The notes: a model not told the origin generated them from the sequence alone. A DNA stretch of 64,000 nucleotides from Pelobates cultripes (GCA_933207985.1 OW240914.1:209393777-209457776); one strand, 5' to 3'; positions 35,155 through 46,718 are shown, counted from the first letter of the stretch. A program made the numbers and translations.

Positions 35155-36388
35155 TCAGACCCTTGGGTTCCAGGGTCTTAAGTTTATGTATCCAAAAAGT
35201 CTCCCTTTGGGACAACTTCTTGACCCTATCACCCCCACGCCAGAATGGAAGAATATGTTCAATGCCCGTACACCTAAAATCCCTAAAAGAAAAAAGGGGG
35301 CAGTTACTGCAATGGGCCGAACCGAATGGGTGGCTAGTCCCTTACGAATGTTATTTAAATGCTCCAGAAATCTAACCTTCAAGATGCGTTTTGTTCAACC
35401 CACATATTATTTGCCACACGGACACTGCAGTAAATATACTACATGGTCCGTGTGGCAACCTATCTCCATTTTGATCTTAAATGTTTCCCCTGTAACTGTG
35501 CTAGTATTTTCCCTGGTTCTTCCAGTAAGGGCTGTTGCACAGGCTTTACATGAACCACATCCCCTAAAGAAACCTGAAACAAGAGTTTTATTGGATCTGT
35601 TTGTTTTAATGGCATAGCTGGGGGCCAGCATATTTTTTTAAGTTTTTGTTTTTTTTGAAAATCACCATCGGATGTTCAGACAAAGAGTTACCCAAAATTG
35701 GATCCTGTTGTAAAATGGGCCAAAATTCACTAAGGCTCCTTTTGATCTTAAAATGATCAGTATTATACTGGGTGACAAAAGCTGATTTAAAATTAGTGTT
35801 CACTACAGTCTCAGGGACTTTGTCCTCCAGAAGCTTACTACGTTCAAGGAGGCCTATAGACCGAATTTCTTTTTCTAAGGTGTTATTATTATGGCCCCTG
35901 GCACAAAGTTTGTTTTTTACATAAGAAGATTGAGTTTGAAAATCTTGAAAACGGGAGCAATTTTTCCTAAGTCGGGTAAATTGACTTCGTGCTATACCCC
36001 TAAGCCAAGGCTTATGGTGACAGCTTCGTTGATGAACGAAGCCGTTACCATCAGTTGGTTTGAAAAAGCATTTGGTTTGAATTTGGCCCTGATCACAAAA
36101 AATTGCAAGATCCAAAAAATGGATCTCATTTTTATTCCACTCCGGGGTGAATATTAAATTGTATAAATTAGAATTGAGGTATCGAACATATTCAAAGAAA
36201 CTGGTTGAAGACCCCCTCCAAATAATGATCACATCGTCAATATAACGCCGCCAGAGCACCAGGTTCTCCCTCCAGTCATGCCCCGACCACACAAATAATT
36301 CCTCCCACCTCCTCATGTAGGTGTTGGCATAACGGGGGCGAACCTGGTGCCCATGGTGGTCCCTGTGATCTGTAAATAATATTGATCA
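35155..36388 (-). pseudogene. Penelope-like RT C-terminal half and GIY-YIG endonuclease
   Basis: The minus frame from about 36390 carries ITGTTMGTRFAP (RT motif B) and LVLWRRYIDDVIII with the catalytic YIDD. Next come the thumb blocks FTPEWNKNEIHFLDL and ARSQFTRLRKNCS, a linker with CGSCKAC, and the endonuclease block HVVYLLQCPCGK-stop-YVG-stop-TKR, LKVRFLEHLNNI. The YIDD site is intact. Two in-frame stops fall inside the GIY-YIG motif (near 35400) and others near 36315. A frame change occurs near 35620. Confidence 0.8.
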
Positions 36389-38080
36389 TTAACTCCTTAA
36401 GTACTGAGGACGGTTCAGGACCGTCATTGGCATTTTCCCATTGCCGACCGCTGACAGTCCTGAACCATCCTAACAGTCCTAGTTACTTACCTGATCGCCG
36501 TCGTTCCCCCGGCGGCGATAAGCGTTGCTCCCGGTGTGGGGAGACTGCCTGTGCTGACAGGCAGTCTCCCTGCTAGTGTAAACTAAAAAATAAAAATAGT
36601 TAGTGTTAATAAAAAATAAAAAATAAATATATATGCGTATATATATATGATATATAGACATATATTATATCTGTATAATATGTCTATATATTATATATAT
36701 AATGTCATATTAAGTGTATTTTTATATTAATATGTACTTATATTAATATAAAAATACACTTATAATTAAATTACACACATATATATATAATATATATAAT
36801 AACTGCGTGCGTATTTATGTAATATTTTTACATAATTAAGTAATTTTATTAATTGCAATTTGAGGGACCTGCCTGCCAACCCAGGCCGAACGTACAGAGA
36901 ATTTAATTTGCTAGCACTGTATTTTACCCTGTAACGTTCTACGACACCCTAAAACCTGTACATGGGGGGTACTGTTTTACTCGGGAGACTTAGCTGAACA
37001 CAAATATTAGTGATTCAAAACAGTAAAACATATCACAGCGATGATATTGTCAGTGAAAGTGACTTTTTTTGCATTTTTCACACACAAACAGCACTTTTAC
37101 TGATGATATAATTGTTGTGATACGTTTTCCAGTTTTTAAACACTAATATTTGTGTTCAGCGATGTCTCCCGAGTAAAACAGTACCCCGCATGTACAGGTT
37201 TTATAGCATTTCTGAAAGTTACAGGGTCAAATATATGGGTCAAATATTTTTACATTGAAAATGGCCAGGTTGGTTACGTTGCCTTTGAGAGCGTATGGTA
37301 GCCCAGGAATGAGAATTACCCCCATGATGGCATACCATTTGCAAAAGAAGACAACCCAAGGTAATGCAAATGGGGTATGTCCAGTCTTTTTTAGTAACCA
37401 CTTAGTCACAAACACTGGCCAAAATTAGCATTCAATTTAGTTTTTTTACTTTTTTCACACACAAACAAATATGAATGCTTACTTTGGCCAGTGTTTTCGA
37501 CTAAGTGGCTACTAAAAAAGACTGGACATACCCCATATTGAATACCCTGGGTTGTCTACTTTAAAAAAAATATGTACATGTGGGGTGTTATTCAGAGATT
37601 TATGACAGATAATAGTGTTACAATGTCACTATTGATAAATTTTAAAAATGTATGTTTTGAAACCGCAATATCCTACTTGTACCTATAGCCCTATAACATG
37701 CAAAAAAAAGCAAAACAGCACGTAAACACTAGGTATTTTTAAACTCAGGACAAAATGTTGAATCTATTTAGCAGTTTTTTTCATTCGCTTTTATAGATGA
37801 GTAAAAGATTTTTCAAGTAAAAGTCAAAAAACATGTATATTTTTCAATTTTTCATCATATTTTTTTATTTTTTTTAAATTAAAATGCATGAGATTATATA
37901 AATAATGGTATGTAAATAAAGCCCCTTTTGTCCTGAAAAAAACAATTTATAATTTCTATAGGAACAGTAAATGAGAGAGTGGAAAATTACAGCCAAACAC
38001 AAACACACAAACAAGTGTAAAAATATGCCTGGTCACAAATGTACAACATCGCAAAAACAGTCCAGTCCTTAAGGGGTTAA
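36389..38080 (+). mobile_element. Complete palindromic TTAA element inside the Penelope RT
   Basis: TTAA at 36389-36392 and 38077-38080 flank termini ctccttaagtactgagg and ...cagtccttaagggg. There is no transposase. Internally there are two large imperfect inverted repeats: arms at about 36905-37015 / 37130-37235 and 37373-37437 / 37470-37538. It interrupts the RT between FILT (38100 side) and the QITGTTMGT block (36360 side). The TTAA target and C-rich tips suggest mobilisation by a piggyBac-type transposase; this is inferred, not shown. Confidence 0.8.
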
Positions 38081-39083
38081 AAAAGAAAAAAATATGTTCC
38101 AGAATAGGTCAATATAAATTCTTTTTGACCCTGGGATAAATCCATGTCCTGGGACATATAATAATCAAGAGCCTCCAGTCCTAGTCTATGACTAATTACC
38201 GTATACAGGGAGGTCACGTCCAAAATGGCCCAACTGTATTCGGAGTCCCATTCTATACTGTCTAACTCTTCAAGAAAAGATTTAGTATCACGTATAAATG
38301 AGGGTGCCCCCTTAGAATATTTCTGAAGGAAAGAGTCCACATAAGCGGACAAATTAGCAGTAAGAGAATTTACTCCACTAATAATAGGACGACCCGGTGG
38401 ATCAGGGAGGCGTTTATGGGTTTTTGGGATAAAATAGAAAATCGTAATTACTGGATTCTTTTGAAATAAAAAATCTAAATTTTTGGATGATATAATATCA
38501 TTATCTCAAAATTTCCTTAAATTATAAATTATAAGACAAAGTAGGATTATTTTGAAGGGTGATATATGTTTTTTATCCCCTAAAATATTAAGGGATTCTT
38601 TCAAATAATAAGAAGTAGTCATCAATACTATGCCTCCCCCCTACTATGCCTCCCCCCTTATCAGCCTCCCTGATCACCAGATCCTCTCGTTCCATAAGAT
38701 GTTGCAGAATAGCTCCTTCCCTCTTTGTCAAATTAAATGATCCTCTTTTTTTTTTTTTAACAATAGATTGAAAAGCCTGGTCAACCATATGTTCAAAGGT
38801 TTCCAAAAAGGGACCCTTACTTTGAACTGGGAAAAAATGTGATTTAGGTCAAAATTTATAATCTTCTCTTTTTTTCTACAATATTCAAATCGATATCAGT
38901 TGTAGAAGGGTGTAAAAGGAAATGTTTTCTTATGGTTAAAGAACGAATGAATTTTTTAAGATCTATATAAAGATCAAAATCATTTGCCATTTTATTAGGG
39001 GCAAATTTCATCCCTTTTGAAAGTAAATCTATCTCCTCAAATGTAAGGGGGGTTCCAGTCAAATTAAAGATACCTCTATCCAA
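38081..39083 (-). pseudogene. Penelope-like RT N-terminal half
   Basis: Minus-strand pieces in order: FNLTGTPLTFEEIDLLSKG (39075-39020), TKREGAILQHLMEREDLVI then READKGGG (near 38680), PGRPIISGVNSLTANLSAYV (near 38390-38350), and SWAILDVTSLYTVI (near 38220), which is RT motif A with the catalytic Asp. These are the usual N-terminal blocks of PLE RTs. Three frames and stops are present. It continues into the half at 36388 after the TTAA-element insertion. Confidence 0.75.
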
Positions 39084-40207
39084 CTATCCAAGTATTAAAA
39101 AGAGATCTGACAGCAGTTTGGAGCAGGAACCTCCAAACCGATTTATGTAGCGGACAGCCTGGATGTTGTCCATGCGGAGAAGCAGTGAGCAGTGATTCTT
39201 CCCCTTGGTGAAGCTGCAAGTGGTGAACGATCCTGCAATTAGTTCCAGACAGTAGATGTGAAGAGCTCTCTCCTCCGGAGTCATGAGTCCTCCTGTATCC
39301 ACACCATCGCAAGTAGTGCCCCAGCCCATACAGCTGGCGTCTGATTCCAGGACGAAGTTTGGTTGAGGTCTGAAAACCACCTTGCCGGTCCAGGCCTCCA
39401 CGTGTCGAAGCCACCCATGAAGTTCCAGATGGGTTTCGTTCGAAAGCCACACGACTCAGTCGTACAAGGCCGATGACCTGATATAGCGAGCCTTCAGGCG
39501 TTGGAGTGCCCGATAGGGGAGAGTCCTGAAAGATGGCTTGAATGGAGGATGACAACAGGCCAAATGTCCAGGCCAGGTCCGTTAGTGTGACCCACGTGTT
39601 GCGGAACAGGCATCTGATATCCTTCCTGAAGGTGGTCACCTTGGACATCGGAAGACGGAGCACCGCCTGAACCCAATCCACGACGAAACCCATAAACTGG
39701 ACTGACCGAGAGGAAACCAGTTCCGATTTTTCCACGATGAGGGCGAATCCCAGGTCCTGAATCAGACGGATCGGGACCATGAGGTAGCCTTCCCTCAGAT
39801 CCAGTTGAGAGAACCAATTGCCCAAGGTCTCTGAGGAGATAGTTGCCCTCCATCTTGAAAGTCGATAGACGACATACGTGGTGAGGGCATGCAGAGTGAT
39901 AACAGGATGGAAGTCCCTTGTCTTCTTCCATACAAGTGAGATATTGCTAAAAAAGTGAGGTGGGCCAGTCACCCACTCCACTGAGCCATTGTCCAGCAGG
40001 TATAAATTGTCTGAATGTACCAGATCGGACCCCTCTTTGGCCATGCGTATCAGCCGTGGAGCGGTGACCTGTCTCAGAGGTTCGATAAAATTGATCCTGA
40101 CTCCGGAAACGGTCTGAGAGACATCTGTGCCTAGTTGAGAGACGTATAAATAGAAACGTGTCAGTTCAACTCCTTCATGACGGTGTCCCGAAGAGTAGAC
40201 CTTACAC
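39084..40207 (-). pseudogene. DIRS copy 3 reverse transcriptase / RNase H
   Basis: RT fingers and motif A are visible (WFSQLDLREGYLMVPI near 39790). The text then passes straight to DLGFALIVEKSELVSS, so the segment with the YxDD catalytic box is deleted. The RNase H part shifts frame and reads VLESDASCMGWG, CLELIAGSF and LRMDNIQAVRYINRFGG (39360-39110). The deletion makes polymerase activity impossible. The left edge at 39084 ends the element. Confidence 0.8.
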
Positions 40208-40215
40208 ATCAGGAC
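40208..40215. repeat. hAT target-site duplication, left copy
   Basis: ATCAGGAC here and again at 58305-58312. A perfect 8-bp duplication is diagnostic of hAT insertion and dates the join despite 18 kb of intervening sequence. Confidence 0.9.
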
Positions 40216-40813
40216 TAGAGTTGAGCAGACACCTGGATGTTCGGGTCCGGCGGGTTCGGCCGAACTTTGAAAAAAAGTCCAGGTTCGTGCTCGAACTTGA
40301 CCCTGAACTTAACCCCGAACCCCATTGAAGTCAATGGGGACCCAAACTTTTGGGCACAAAAATGCCTCTAAAAACTCCTGGAAAGGGCTAGAGAACTGCA
40401 AAATGAAGTAAAATGGGAGTAAGAGTAGGACAAGTGCCCTGCAAACAAATGTGGATAGGGAAATCACTTAAAATAACATATGGTAAATACCTAAAAATTA
40501 AAAATACAGCTGAGCCATAAAATAGCACTAGATGGAATCTTAGATTTTAGCTTTGGAAGAACATAAATCAAAATCTAAAGCATGGCTGTCAGGAGGATCA
40601 ACATAATTATCCATTTGAGAGAGGGTTGTAGTGCAGGGTATTCTCTTTCATTGTTCAAACTGAGCTCAACTCCTGATGCATGGAGAAAAGGCCTTCACAA
40701 GCCTCTGCTATTGTGTACATAGTTTATACTACGTGACCCATAGGTTGAGGAGGCGGTGACCGTGGAGGTATATGTGGAAGCAGTGGTGGAGGAGGAGGAG
40801 GTAGCCAACACTG

Positions 40814-40818
<5 letters not shown>

Positions 40819-40852
<34 letters not shown>
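40819..40852. repeat. (TA)n microsatellite
   Basis: About 17 TA dinucleotides inside the first copy of the triplicated hAT block. Confidence 0.9.
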
Positions 40853-40857
<5 letters not shown>

Positions 40858-41186
40858 TTATTTTTTTTTACTTTAATTGGGGTAACCCCCAAAATATTGG
40901 GACATATAAAAAAAGCAACATTTATGGCCTGTGGTGCATTTCTTGCAGTCCTGATGCATGGAGAAATGCTCAACTCCTGATGCATGGAGAAAAGGCCTTC
41001 ACAAGCTTCTGCTATTGTGTACAGTTTATACTAAGTGAGCCATAGGTTGAGGAGGCGGTGACCATGGTGGTGTAGGTGGAAGCGGCGGTGGAGGAGGAGG
41101 AGGTAGCCAATACTGTTTATCTATTTTTTATTTTAATTGGGGTAGACCCCAAAATATTGGGACATATAAAAAAAGAAAACTGTTCT

Positions 41187-41385
41187 GCAGAGCGACTGAC
41201 CCGTGTGTGCTGCATCTGAAATGCCACTATCGTTTGCTGCTCGAAAGTCTCATGAGGCGGTGAGCGGGAATGCCGAAGCTACCCTGCAGCGCAGACAGGT
41301 GACCAGCAACAGGGTGAGAACGCCGAAAGCACGCACAGACGGCCCGCACTTTCTGCTGCAGCTCTGATATATCTGGGTATACACC
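41187..41385 (-). repeat. Partial duplicate of the hAT transposase ORF
   Basis: Matches 42680-42915 of the transposase gene ('gcagagcga.tgacccgtg', 'gtgctgcatctgaaa', 'gggtgagaacgccgaaag', 'cacagacggcccgcactttc') with an internal deletion. It is a fragment of the same gene placed between copies of the subterminal block. Confidence 0.8.
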
Positions 41386-41559
41386 GTGGCGGTGTAGGTG
41401 GAAGCGGCGGTGGAGGAGGAGGTAGCCAACACTGTTTTTTGTTTTTATTTATTTATTTATTTATTTTATTGGGGCAGCCCCCAAAATATTGGGGCATATA
41501 AAAAAAGAAAGGAAAGCAAAGAATATTTGCACTTGAGTATAACAATGGCTGGGTGAGGC

Positions 41560-44351
41560 CGGTATAAATGTCTATTCTGCACAAGGTACAGACAAGTCTG
41601 GTGGGATCCATGCCTGGTTAATTTTAATAAACGTGAGCTTGTCCACGTTGGCTGTGGACAGGCGGCTGCGCTTGTCTGTGATAACGCCCCCTGCCGTGCT
41701 AAACACACGTTCAGACAATACACTGGCTGCAGGGCAGGCCAGCACCTCCAAGGCATAAAGGGCAAGCTCAGGCCATGTGCCCAATTTGGAGACCCAGAAG
41801 TTGTATGGGGCAGACCCATCAGTCAGTACGTGTAGGCGTGTGCACACGTACTGTTCCACCATGTTGCTGAAATGCTGCCTCCTGCTAAGACGTTCCATAT
41901 CAGATGGTGGTGACAAAGCTTTTCCACATTTTGGCCATGCTAACCCTGCCTTCTGAGGTGCTGGCGGTGTCCCAGCTGCGTTGGCGACCTCTTCCTCCTC
42001 CTCTGCCTTTGCCTTGTGTTTCCAGTGAGCCCCCGGTGTAGGTTGGGAGTGCCCTCAGCAGCGCTTCTACCAGCGTGCGCTTGTAGTTGCGCATCTTCCG
42101 ATCACACTCCAGTGAGGGAATTAAGGATGGCACGTTGTCCTTGTAACGGGGATCCAGCAGGCTGGCCACCCAGTAATCAGCACAAGTTAGAATGTGGGCA
42201 GCTCGGCAGTCGTTGCACAGGCACTGCAGCATGTAGTCGCTCATGTGTGCCAGGCCACCCAGAGGCAAGGACAAACTGTCCTCTGTGGGAGGTGTATCGT
42301 CTGTGTCCTCTGTATCCCCCCAGCCACGCTCCAGTGATGCCCACGAGCTGCGTTGGGTGCCAGCCTGCTCTGAAAACAGTTTCTCCTCCTCATCCTCATC
42401 ATCCTCCTCCTCATCCTCCAGAACTGTGTCCTGGCTGGACAATTGTGTACCTGGCCTATGCTGGTGCAGGAACCCACCCTCCAAGCCACTTGTGAATGAC
42501 TGGCCACATCCGCTTCCATCATCGCCCGAAGCGTTTTTTCAAGGAGACATAGAAGCGTGATAGTAAGGCTGAGAACGACGTCTTCGGCACTGGCCATGTT
42601 AGTGGAGTACTCAAAACAGTGCAAAATAGGACACATGTCTTGCATGGAGGCCCACTCATTGGTGGTGAAGTGGTGCTGTTCCGCAGAGCGAGTGACCCGT
42701 GCGTGCTGCATCTGAAACTCCACTATCGCCTGCTGCTGCTCGCACTGTCTCTCCAGCATGTGCAAGGTGGAGTTCCACCTTGTGGGGACGTTGCATATGA
42801 GGCGGTGGGCAGGAAGGCCGAAGTTATGCTGCAGCACAGACAGGCGAGCAGCAGCAGGGTGAGAACGCCGAAAGCGCGCACAGACGGCCCGCACTTTCTG
42901 CAGCATCTCTGATATATCTGGGTAGTTTTTCAGGAATTTCTGCACCACCAAATTCAGCACATGCGCCAGGCAAGGGATGTGCGGCAAACCGGCTAAGCCA
43001 GAGCTGCTACGAGATTTAGCCCATTATCGCACACCACCAGGCCGGGCTTGAGGCTCAGTGGCAACAACCACTCATCAGTATGTTGTTCCATGCCCGTCCA
43101 CAGCTCCTGCGCGGTGTGGGGCTTTTCCCCCAAACATATGAGTTTTTTGAGTTTTCCACCTGGCTGTGCTGAAGTTGGTGGTGAAGGTGTTACACTGCCT
43201 GGATGAGTTGGTGGTAGAGGAGGAGGAAGCAGAGTAAGAGGAGGAGGCAACAGGAGGCAAAGAGAAATGCCCTGCAATCCTCGGTGGTGGAAGGACATGC
43301 GCCAAACTGCTATCCGCCTCAGGCCCAGCCGCCACTACATTTGCCCAGTGTGCAGTTAGGGAGATATAGCGTCCCTGCCCGTGCTTACTGGTCCACGTAT
43401 CTGTGGTTATGTGGACCTTGCCACTGATGGAGTTGCACAGTGCACACCTGATTTCGTCCGCCAATTGGTTGTGCAGGGAAGGGATGGCTCGCCTGGAAAA
43501 GTAGTGGCGGTTAGGAACCACGTACTGTGGAACAGCCACCGCCATCAGGTTTTTAAAACTGTCCATCTCCACCAGACAGAATGACAGCATTTCAAAGGCC
43601 ATGAATTTTGAAATGCTGGAATTCAGGGCCAGGGATCACGGGTGGCTAGTGGGGTACTTCCTCTTTCTCTCCAGTGTTTGGGAGATGGACAGCTGAACGC
43701 TTCCATGGGACAGTGTGGAGATGCTTGGGTACGGTGGCGGATGTGGTGGCGTTGCTGGCACATCCTCTGTTTGCAGGGTGGCAGGTGCCACTGTGACTCC
43801 AGAGGTGGAGGAAGAGGCCGAGACAGCAGCAGAAGAGGAAGCATGAGGAGCCTGAGACCTTTCCTGGTTTTTGAGGTGCTTACTCCACTGCAGCTCGTGC
43901 TTTGCATGTAGATGCCTGGTCATGCAGGTTGTGCTCAGGTTTATGCCTCGCTTCATGCTCTGATTGCACAGCGTACAAACCACTCGTGTCTTATCGTCAG
44001 CACATTGTCTGAAGAACTGCCATGCCAGGGAACTCCTTGGAGCTAGCTTTGGTGTGCTCGGTCCCTGGGTGCGGTGGGCAGTAGCAGGCGTACCATCTAG
44101 GGGATGGCCGCTCCGCTTTTGCACCCTGCTCCCTCTAATGCTTTGCTGGTGCCTCTGTGCGACCACCGCCTCTTCCTCCAAACTGGACACGTCACTCGCA
44201 TGACCTTCATTCCATGTAGGGTCTAGGACCTCATCATCCTCCACATCATCTTCCACCCACTCCTCAACCCTGCCCTCCTTGCCGGTCTGCACACTGTGTT
44301 TCGTCATTAGAGATGTGCTGCGGTGGTCCTTGCATGTCCACATCCTCACGC
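41560..44351 (-). pseudogene. hAT transposase, main part
   Basis: A BED zinc finger is encoded near 43990-43910 (VCTLCNQSMKRG...CMTRHLHAKH: the two Cys and the HxxxxH-type end). RNase H-fold blocks: VHITTDTWTSKHGQGRYIS with the first catalytic Asp (near 43410), CLAHVLNLVVQ (near 42965), VPTRWNSTLHML (near 42780), and SLLDPRYKDNV (near 42140). The dimerisation domain reads CPAASVLSERVFSTAGGVI then KRSRLSTANVDKL (41730-41640). The gene spans at least four frames, so it is inactive, but every domain is present. The N-terminus continues beyond the Gypsy insertion at 56346. Confidence 0.85.
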
Positions 44352-45165
44352 TGTGATAAAGTGAAGGCAGATAGGCCTTTTAACCCCAGGGGGAGTATGT
44401 GTAGTTTGTGTTTTGCACAACACAACGCATTGTTTAGTTATGGGCCCCTGGGGTGGAGCATTTGGAGAGAAGGGTGGGCCAATGCTCCACTCCACAGTTT
44501 AGTGGTTTTCTGGGGAGACATAGATCCAGGCCAGGGTTTTTTGGACTGTCTCCAACCCACTGCACAGCTGCAGTTAATGAGCTGTTGCAGTGGGAATAAA
44601 CTCCTCCCTGCTAGACAGGTAGAGAGGGATTGCTGGCTTCCTCCCAGGAAGCAGGTAGGAGAGAGGCTGATCTCTCCAGATAGAGTCAAAGAGACTAGGC
44701 ACTGGGAGTGCAGAAAGGAAGCAGTCAAGGCTGGCTTGGAGCACTGGGAGTGCAGAAGGAAGCAGTCAAGGCTGGCTTGGAGGCACTGGGAGTGCGGAAA
44801 GGAAAGCAGTCAGGGCAAGGCTGGCTTGGAGCACTGGGAGTGCAGAAAGCAAAGCAGTCAGGGCAAGGCTGGCTTGGAGCACTGGGAGTGCAGAAAGGAA
44901 AGCAATAGGTTAGATAGCAGAGTGTTGCTATCTAATAAGGTTGTGCAATATTGTGTTTAGTTTAACCCTGAGAGATAGGGAACTAATGTCAGTTAGTGCT
45001 CAGACGAGCTAGGTTTTTGTTTATAGGGTTTTCTGTTACATTTGTTTTCATTTACTGATGTATCCTGTGTGAACTTACAAATAAAGTGCCTGGAGTATTT
45101 GCAATTACAAGGACTGTGCATGTTTTTGCCCTAGAGGACCGTGCTACCTGCAAACAAGGATCACA
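44352..45165 (+). repeat. Gypsy 5' LTR
   Basis: Starts TGTGATAAAGTG and ends ...AAGGATCACA. It contains about five tandem units of 'gcttggagcactgggagtgc' spacing (44690-44905) and an AATAAA signal (near 45080: ttacaaataaagtgcc). An ORF crossing it is read-through of this repeat array, not a gene. Confidence 0.9.
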
Positions 45166-45167
45166 AT

Positions 45168-45186
45168 ATGGTGGAGAATGCGAGCA
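45168..45186 (+). promoter_or_regulatory. Probable Gypsy primer binding site region
   Basis: atggtggagaatgcgagca directly follows the LTR; the TGGTGGAGAATGC block sits where a PBS is expected. I could not assign a tRNA with confidence. Confidence 0.45.
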
Positions 45187-45305
45187 TAGTAGCAAATTGA
45201 GGGTCTGTGGGTGTGCCAGTCATTCAGTAGTCTGCTTGAGGACTTTTTATTTTTGCAGACCTGTTTAAAAAACAAAACAAAAACAAAACAAAAAAAAAAT
45301 AGAAA

Positions 45306-45730
45306 TGTTGCAGTGTAAGCATGCAGAAGCCAAACACAGAAATATTGGACACAGGTCTTCAGGAAGTAACAGGCCTTTATTCACATTACCGATCGGGTCT
45401 CAGATGAACTCCTGTTCCAACATTCTGAGAGACCAACACATAGTGTACATTCCTTATATAGCACTATAACTCCTCCCATTAATAGCTACACCCACATATA
45501 CCTTTAACCAATCAATGAGCAGAATATAGACTTGTACATCTAGTCAAACCACATGGCTCATCCAAGACAAAGGAAATAAGTGCAATTTCAGTTCCTGCAT
45601 TCCTGCACATGCTCAGTACACTGATGACAGTATCCTAGCTACATGTAGCTAACCAACTGACACAACATACACATATGCCACATGGAGATTTTGGCCTACT
45701 AAATTTTAACCATGCTGGAATCCCATCACA
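45306..45730 (-). repeat. ERV 3' LTR (minus strand)
   Basis: Read on the minus strand it starts TGTGATGGGATTCC and ends CACTGCAACA. It contains a TATA box (tatataagg, plus 45452-45460 reversed) and AATAAA (plus 45376-45381 as tttatt). It matches 51853-52277 in length and, as far as can be read, in every base. Confidence 0.9.
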
Positions 45731-45744
45731 TTCCCCCCTTTGAT
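45731..45744 (-). promoter_or_regulatory. ERV polypurine tract
   Basis: On the minus strand aaaggggggaa immediately precedes the 3' LTR. This is the expected plus-strand primer and supports the LTR border. Confidence 0.85.
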
Positions 45745-45959
45745 GCCTCTGATATAACATTATTCCAGATGCATCACCAATCACAGTTTTACCTACATCT
45801 CTCAAGTAGCCATTGAACCAGAGTAGACCTTGTAAGCATCTTAAAAACTCCTTCAACATTCTTCATCCTGAATATATTCTCTTCGGGCTAGGGGATCATA
45901 TCTTCCAGACAGCCATTACATGAGCCGCTGTCTTTCTCTCTATAGTACTCTCTATAATA

Positions 45960-46690
45960 CTACGTAGGGACCTTACCACTAGTGGAATTAGACAGGGCAG
46001 GAGGAGGCACAAAAAATATAATAAATTCTACTCCTCCTACTAATGTCTTAATTCCTCCAAGCTGCTCATACCAACTTCCAAACCAACTACTTAGGTTATA
46101 CCCATTCCAGACCTGAGTAGGTACATGCTCAAATTTAACCATGTGGCTTGTAAGTTCAGCCACTGCCTGCCCTTCATCATCTATGTGCAGACAACAGTTA
46201 CTTAGATTAAACTTTCCGCATACACCTCCTTCTACTGCTAGTAAGTAATCAAGGGCTAGCCTATTCTGGTATATGGCTGATCACATCTTGGTATTTTGCT
46301 TAGCTAGAAGATTAAGCACTTGAGCTGTCTCATTAGTAATAATCTCAACTACCGCCCGTAGTCTAATAATGCGGTTGAGCATATATAATCGGAGTTCTAT
46401 ATCCATAAGTGCCATCTTCTGCCCAAGTAGTAGGTCCATAATAATTAATAATACGTTGAGGGGGCCACTCATTATCTTCCCAGCTACCTGTATTCAAGGA
46501 TGCTCTCTCCCTTTTATGATTTACATCGTAAACCTTAACTCCCAAGGTCTCTCCTGTTTCGATTGGCAACAAGAAGAAGGATGGCTTTGGCATACCTAAT
46601 ACACATGCCCCTTCCCAATCTTGTGGTAACTCCGAATAAGTTTTCTTACCACAGATCCAGTATAAATTTGCTGGGGCTCTCCAACTAGAT
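45960..46690 (-). pseudogene. env: ERV envelope, transmembrane subunit
   Basis: Visible on the minus strand: a heptad-type helix ([20 protein letters not shown]), then an immunosuppressive-domain-like and disulfide region ending [14 protein letters not shown], i.e. a C-x7-CC arrangement. A hydrophobic stretch follows ([17 protein letters not shown]), probably the anchor or its start. Frames open at 46593-46363, 46472-46281 and 46163-45960 must be combined, so the gene is broken. The C-x7-CC spacing differs by one from the C-x6-CC usual in gammaretroviruses. Confidence 0.7.
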
Positions 46691-46718
46691 GTAGCCGATA
46701 AGTCAAACCATACCTCCC

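Larger units (their letters stand above)
27000..39083 (-). mobile_element. Penelope-like element (PLE), split by an L1 and a TTAA element
   Basis: A minus-strand RT-GIY-YIG coding region lies at 39083-35155, followed by a terminal repeat region with a hammerhead ribozyme core (34123-34164). On the far side of the L1, 27000-27390 appears to continue the terminal repeat: joined across the L1, the two halves read as one AT-rich repeat ending in 'ggtggatttcacctttt'. PLEs encode RT linked to a GIY-YIG endonuclease and carry partial terminal repeats. The element is cut at 39083, where DIRS sequence starts. Confidence 0.7.
40670..41500. repeat. Subterminal triplicated block of the hAT element
   Basis: A segment running 'ctgatgcatggagaaaaggc', 'gttgaggaggcggtgacc', 'gtggaggaggaggaggtagc', 'caacactgtttt' occurs near 40670-40860 and 40975-41165, and in part near 41385-41500. 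Each ends with 'cccaaaatattggg...catataaaaaaag'. Tract length differences include a (TA)n run in the first copy. Confidence 0.75.

Noticed and set aside
27000..39083. A functional host gene with reverse transcriptase similarity (telomerase-like)
   Set aside because: The RT is joined to a GIY-YIG block, carries stops and is flanked by terminal repeats, which fits a Penelope-like element.
42016..43911. Plus-strand ORFs in the hAT region (159 aa, 105 aa, 97 aa)
   Set aside because: Antisense shadows of the transposase; the Glu-rich codons give Ser-rich antisense frames.
44313..44960. ORFs across both Gypsy LTRs (also the C-terminal part of 54874-56145)
   Set aside because: They are read-through of the LTR tandem repeats, identical in both LTR copies, and not a protein-coding domain.
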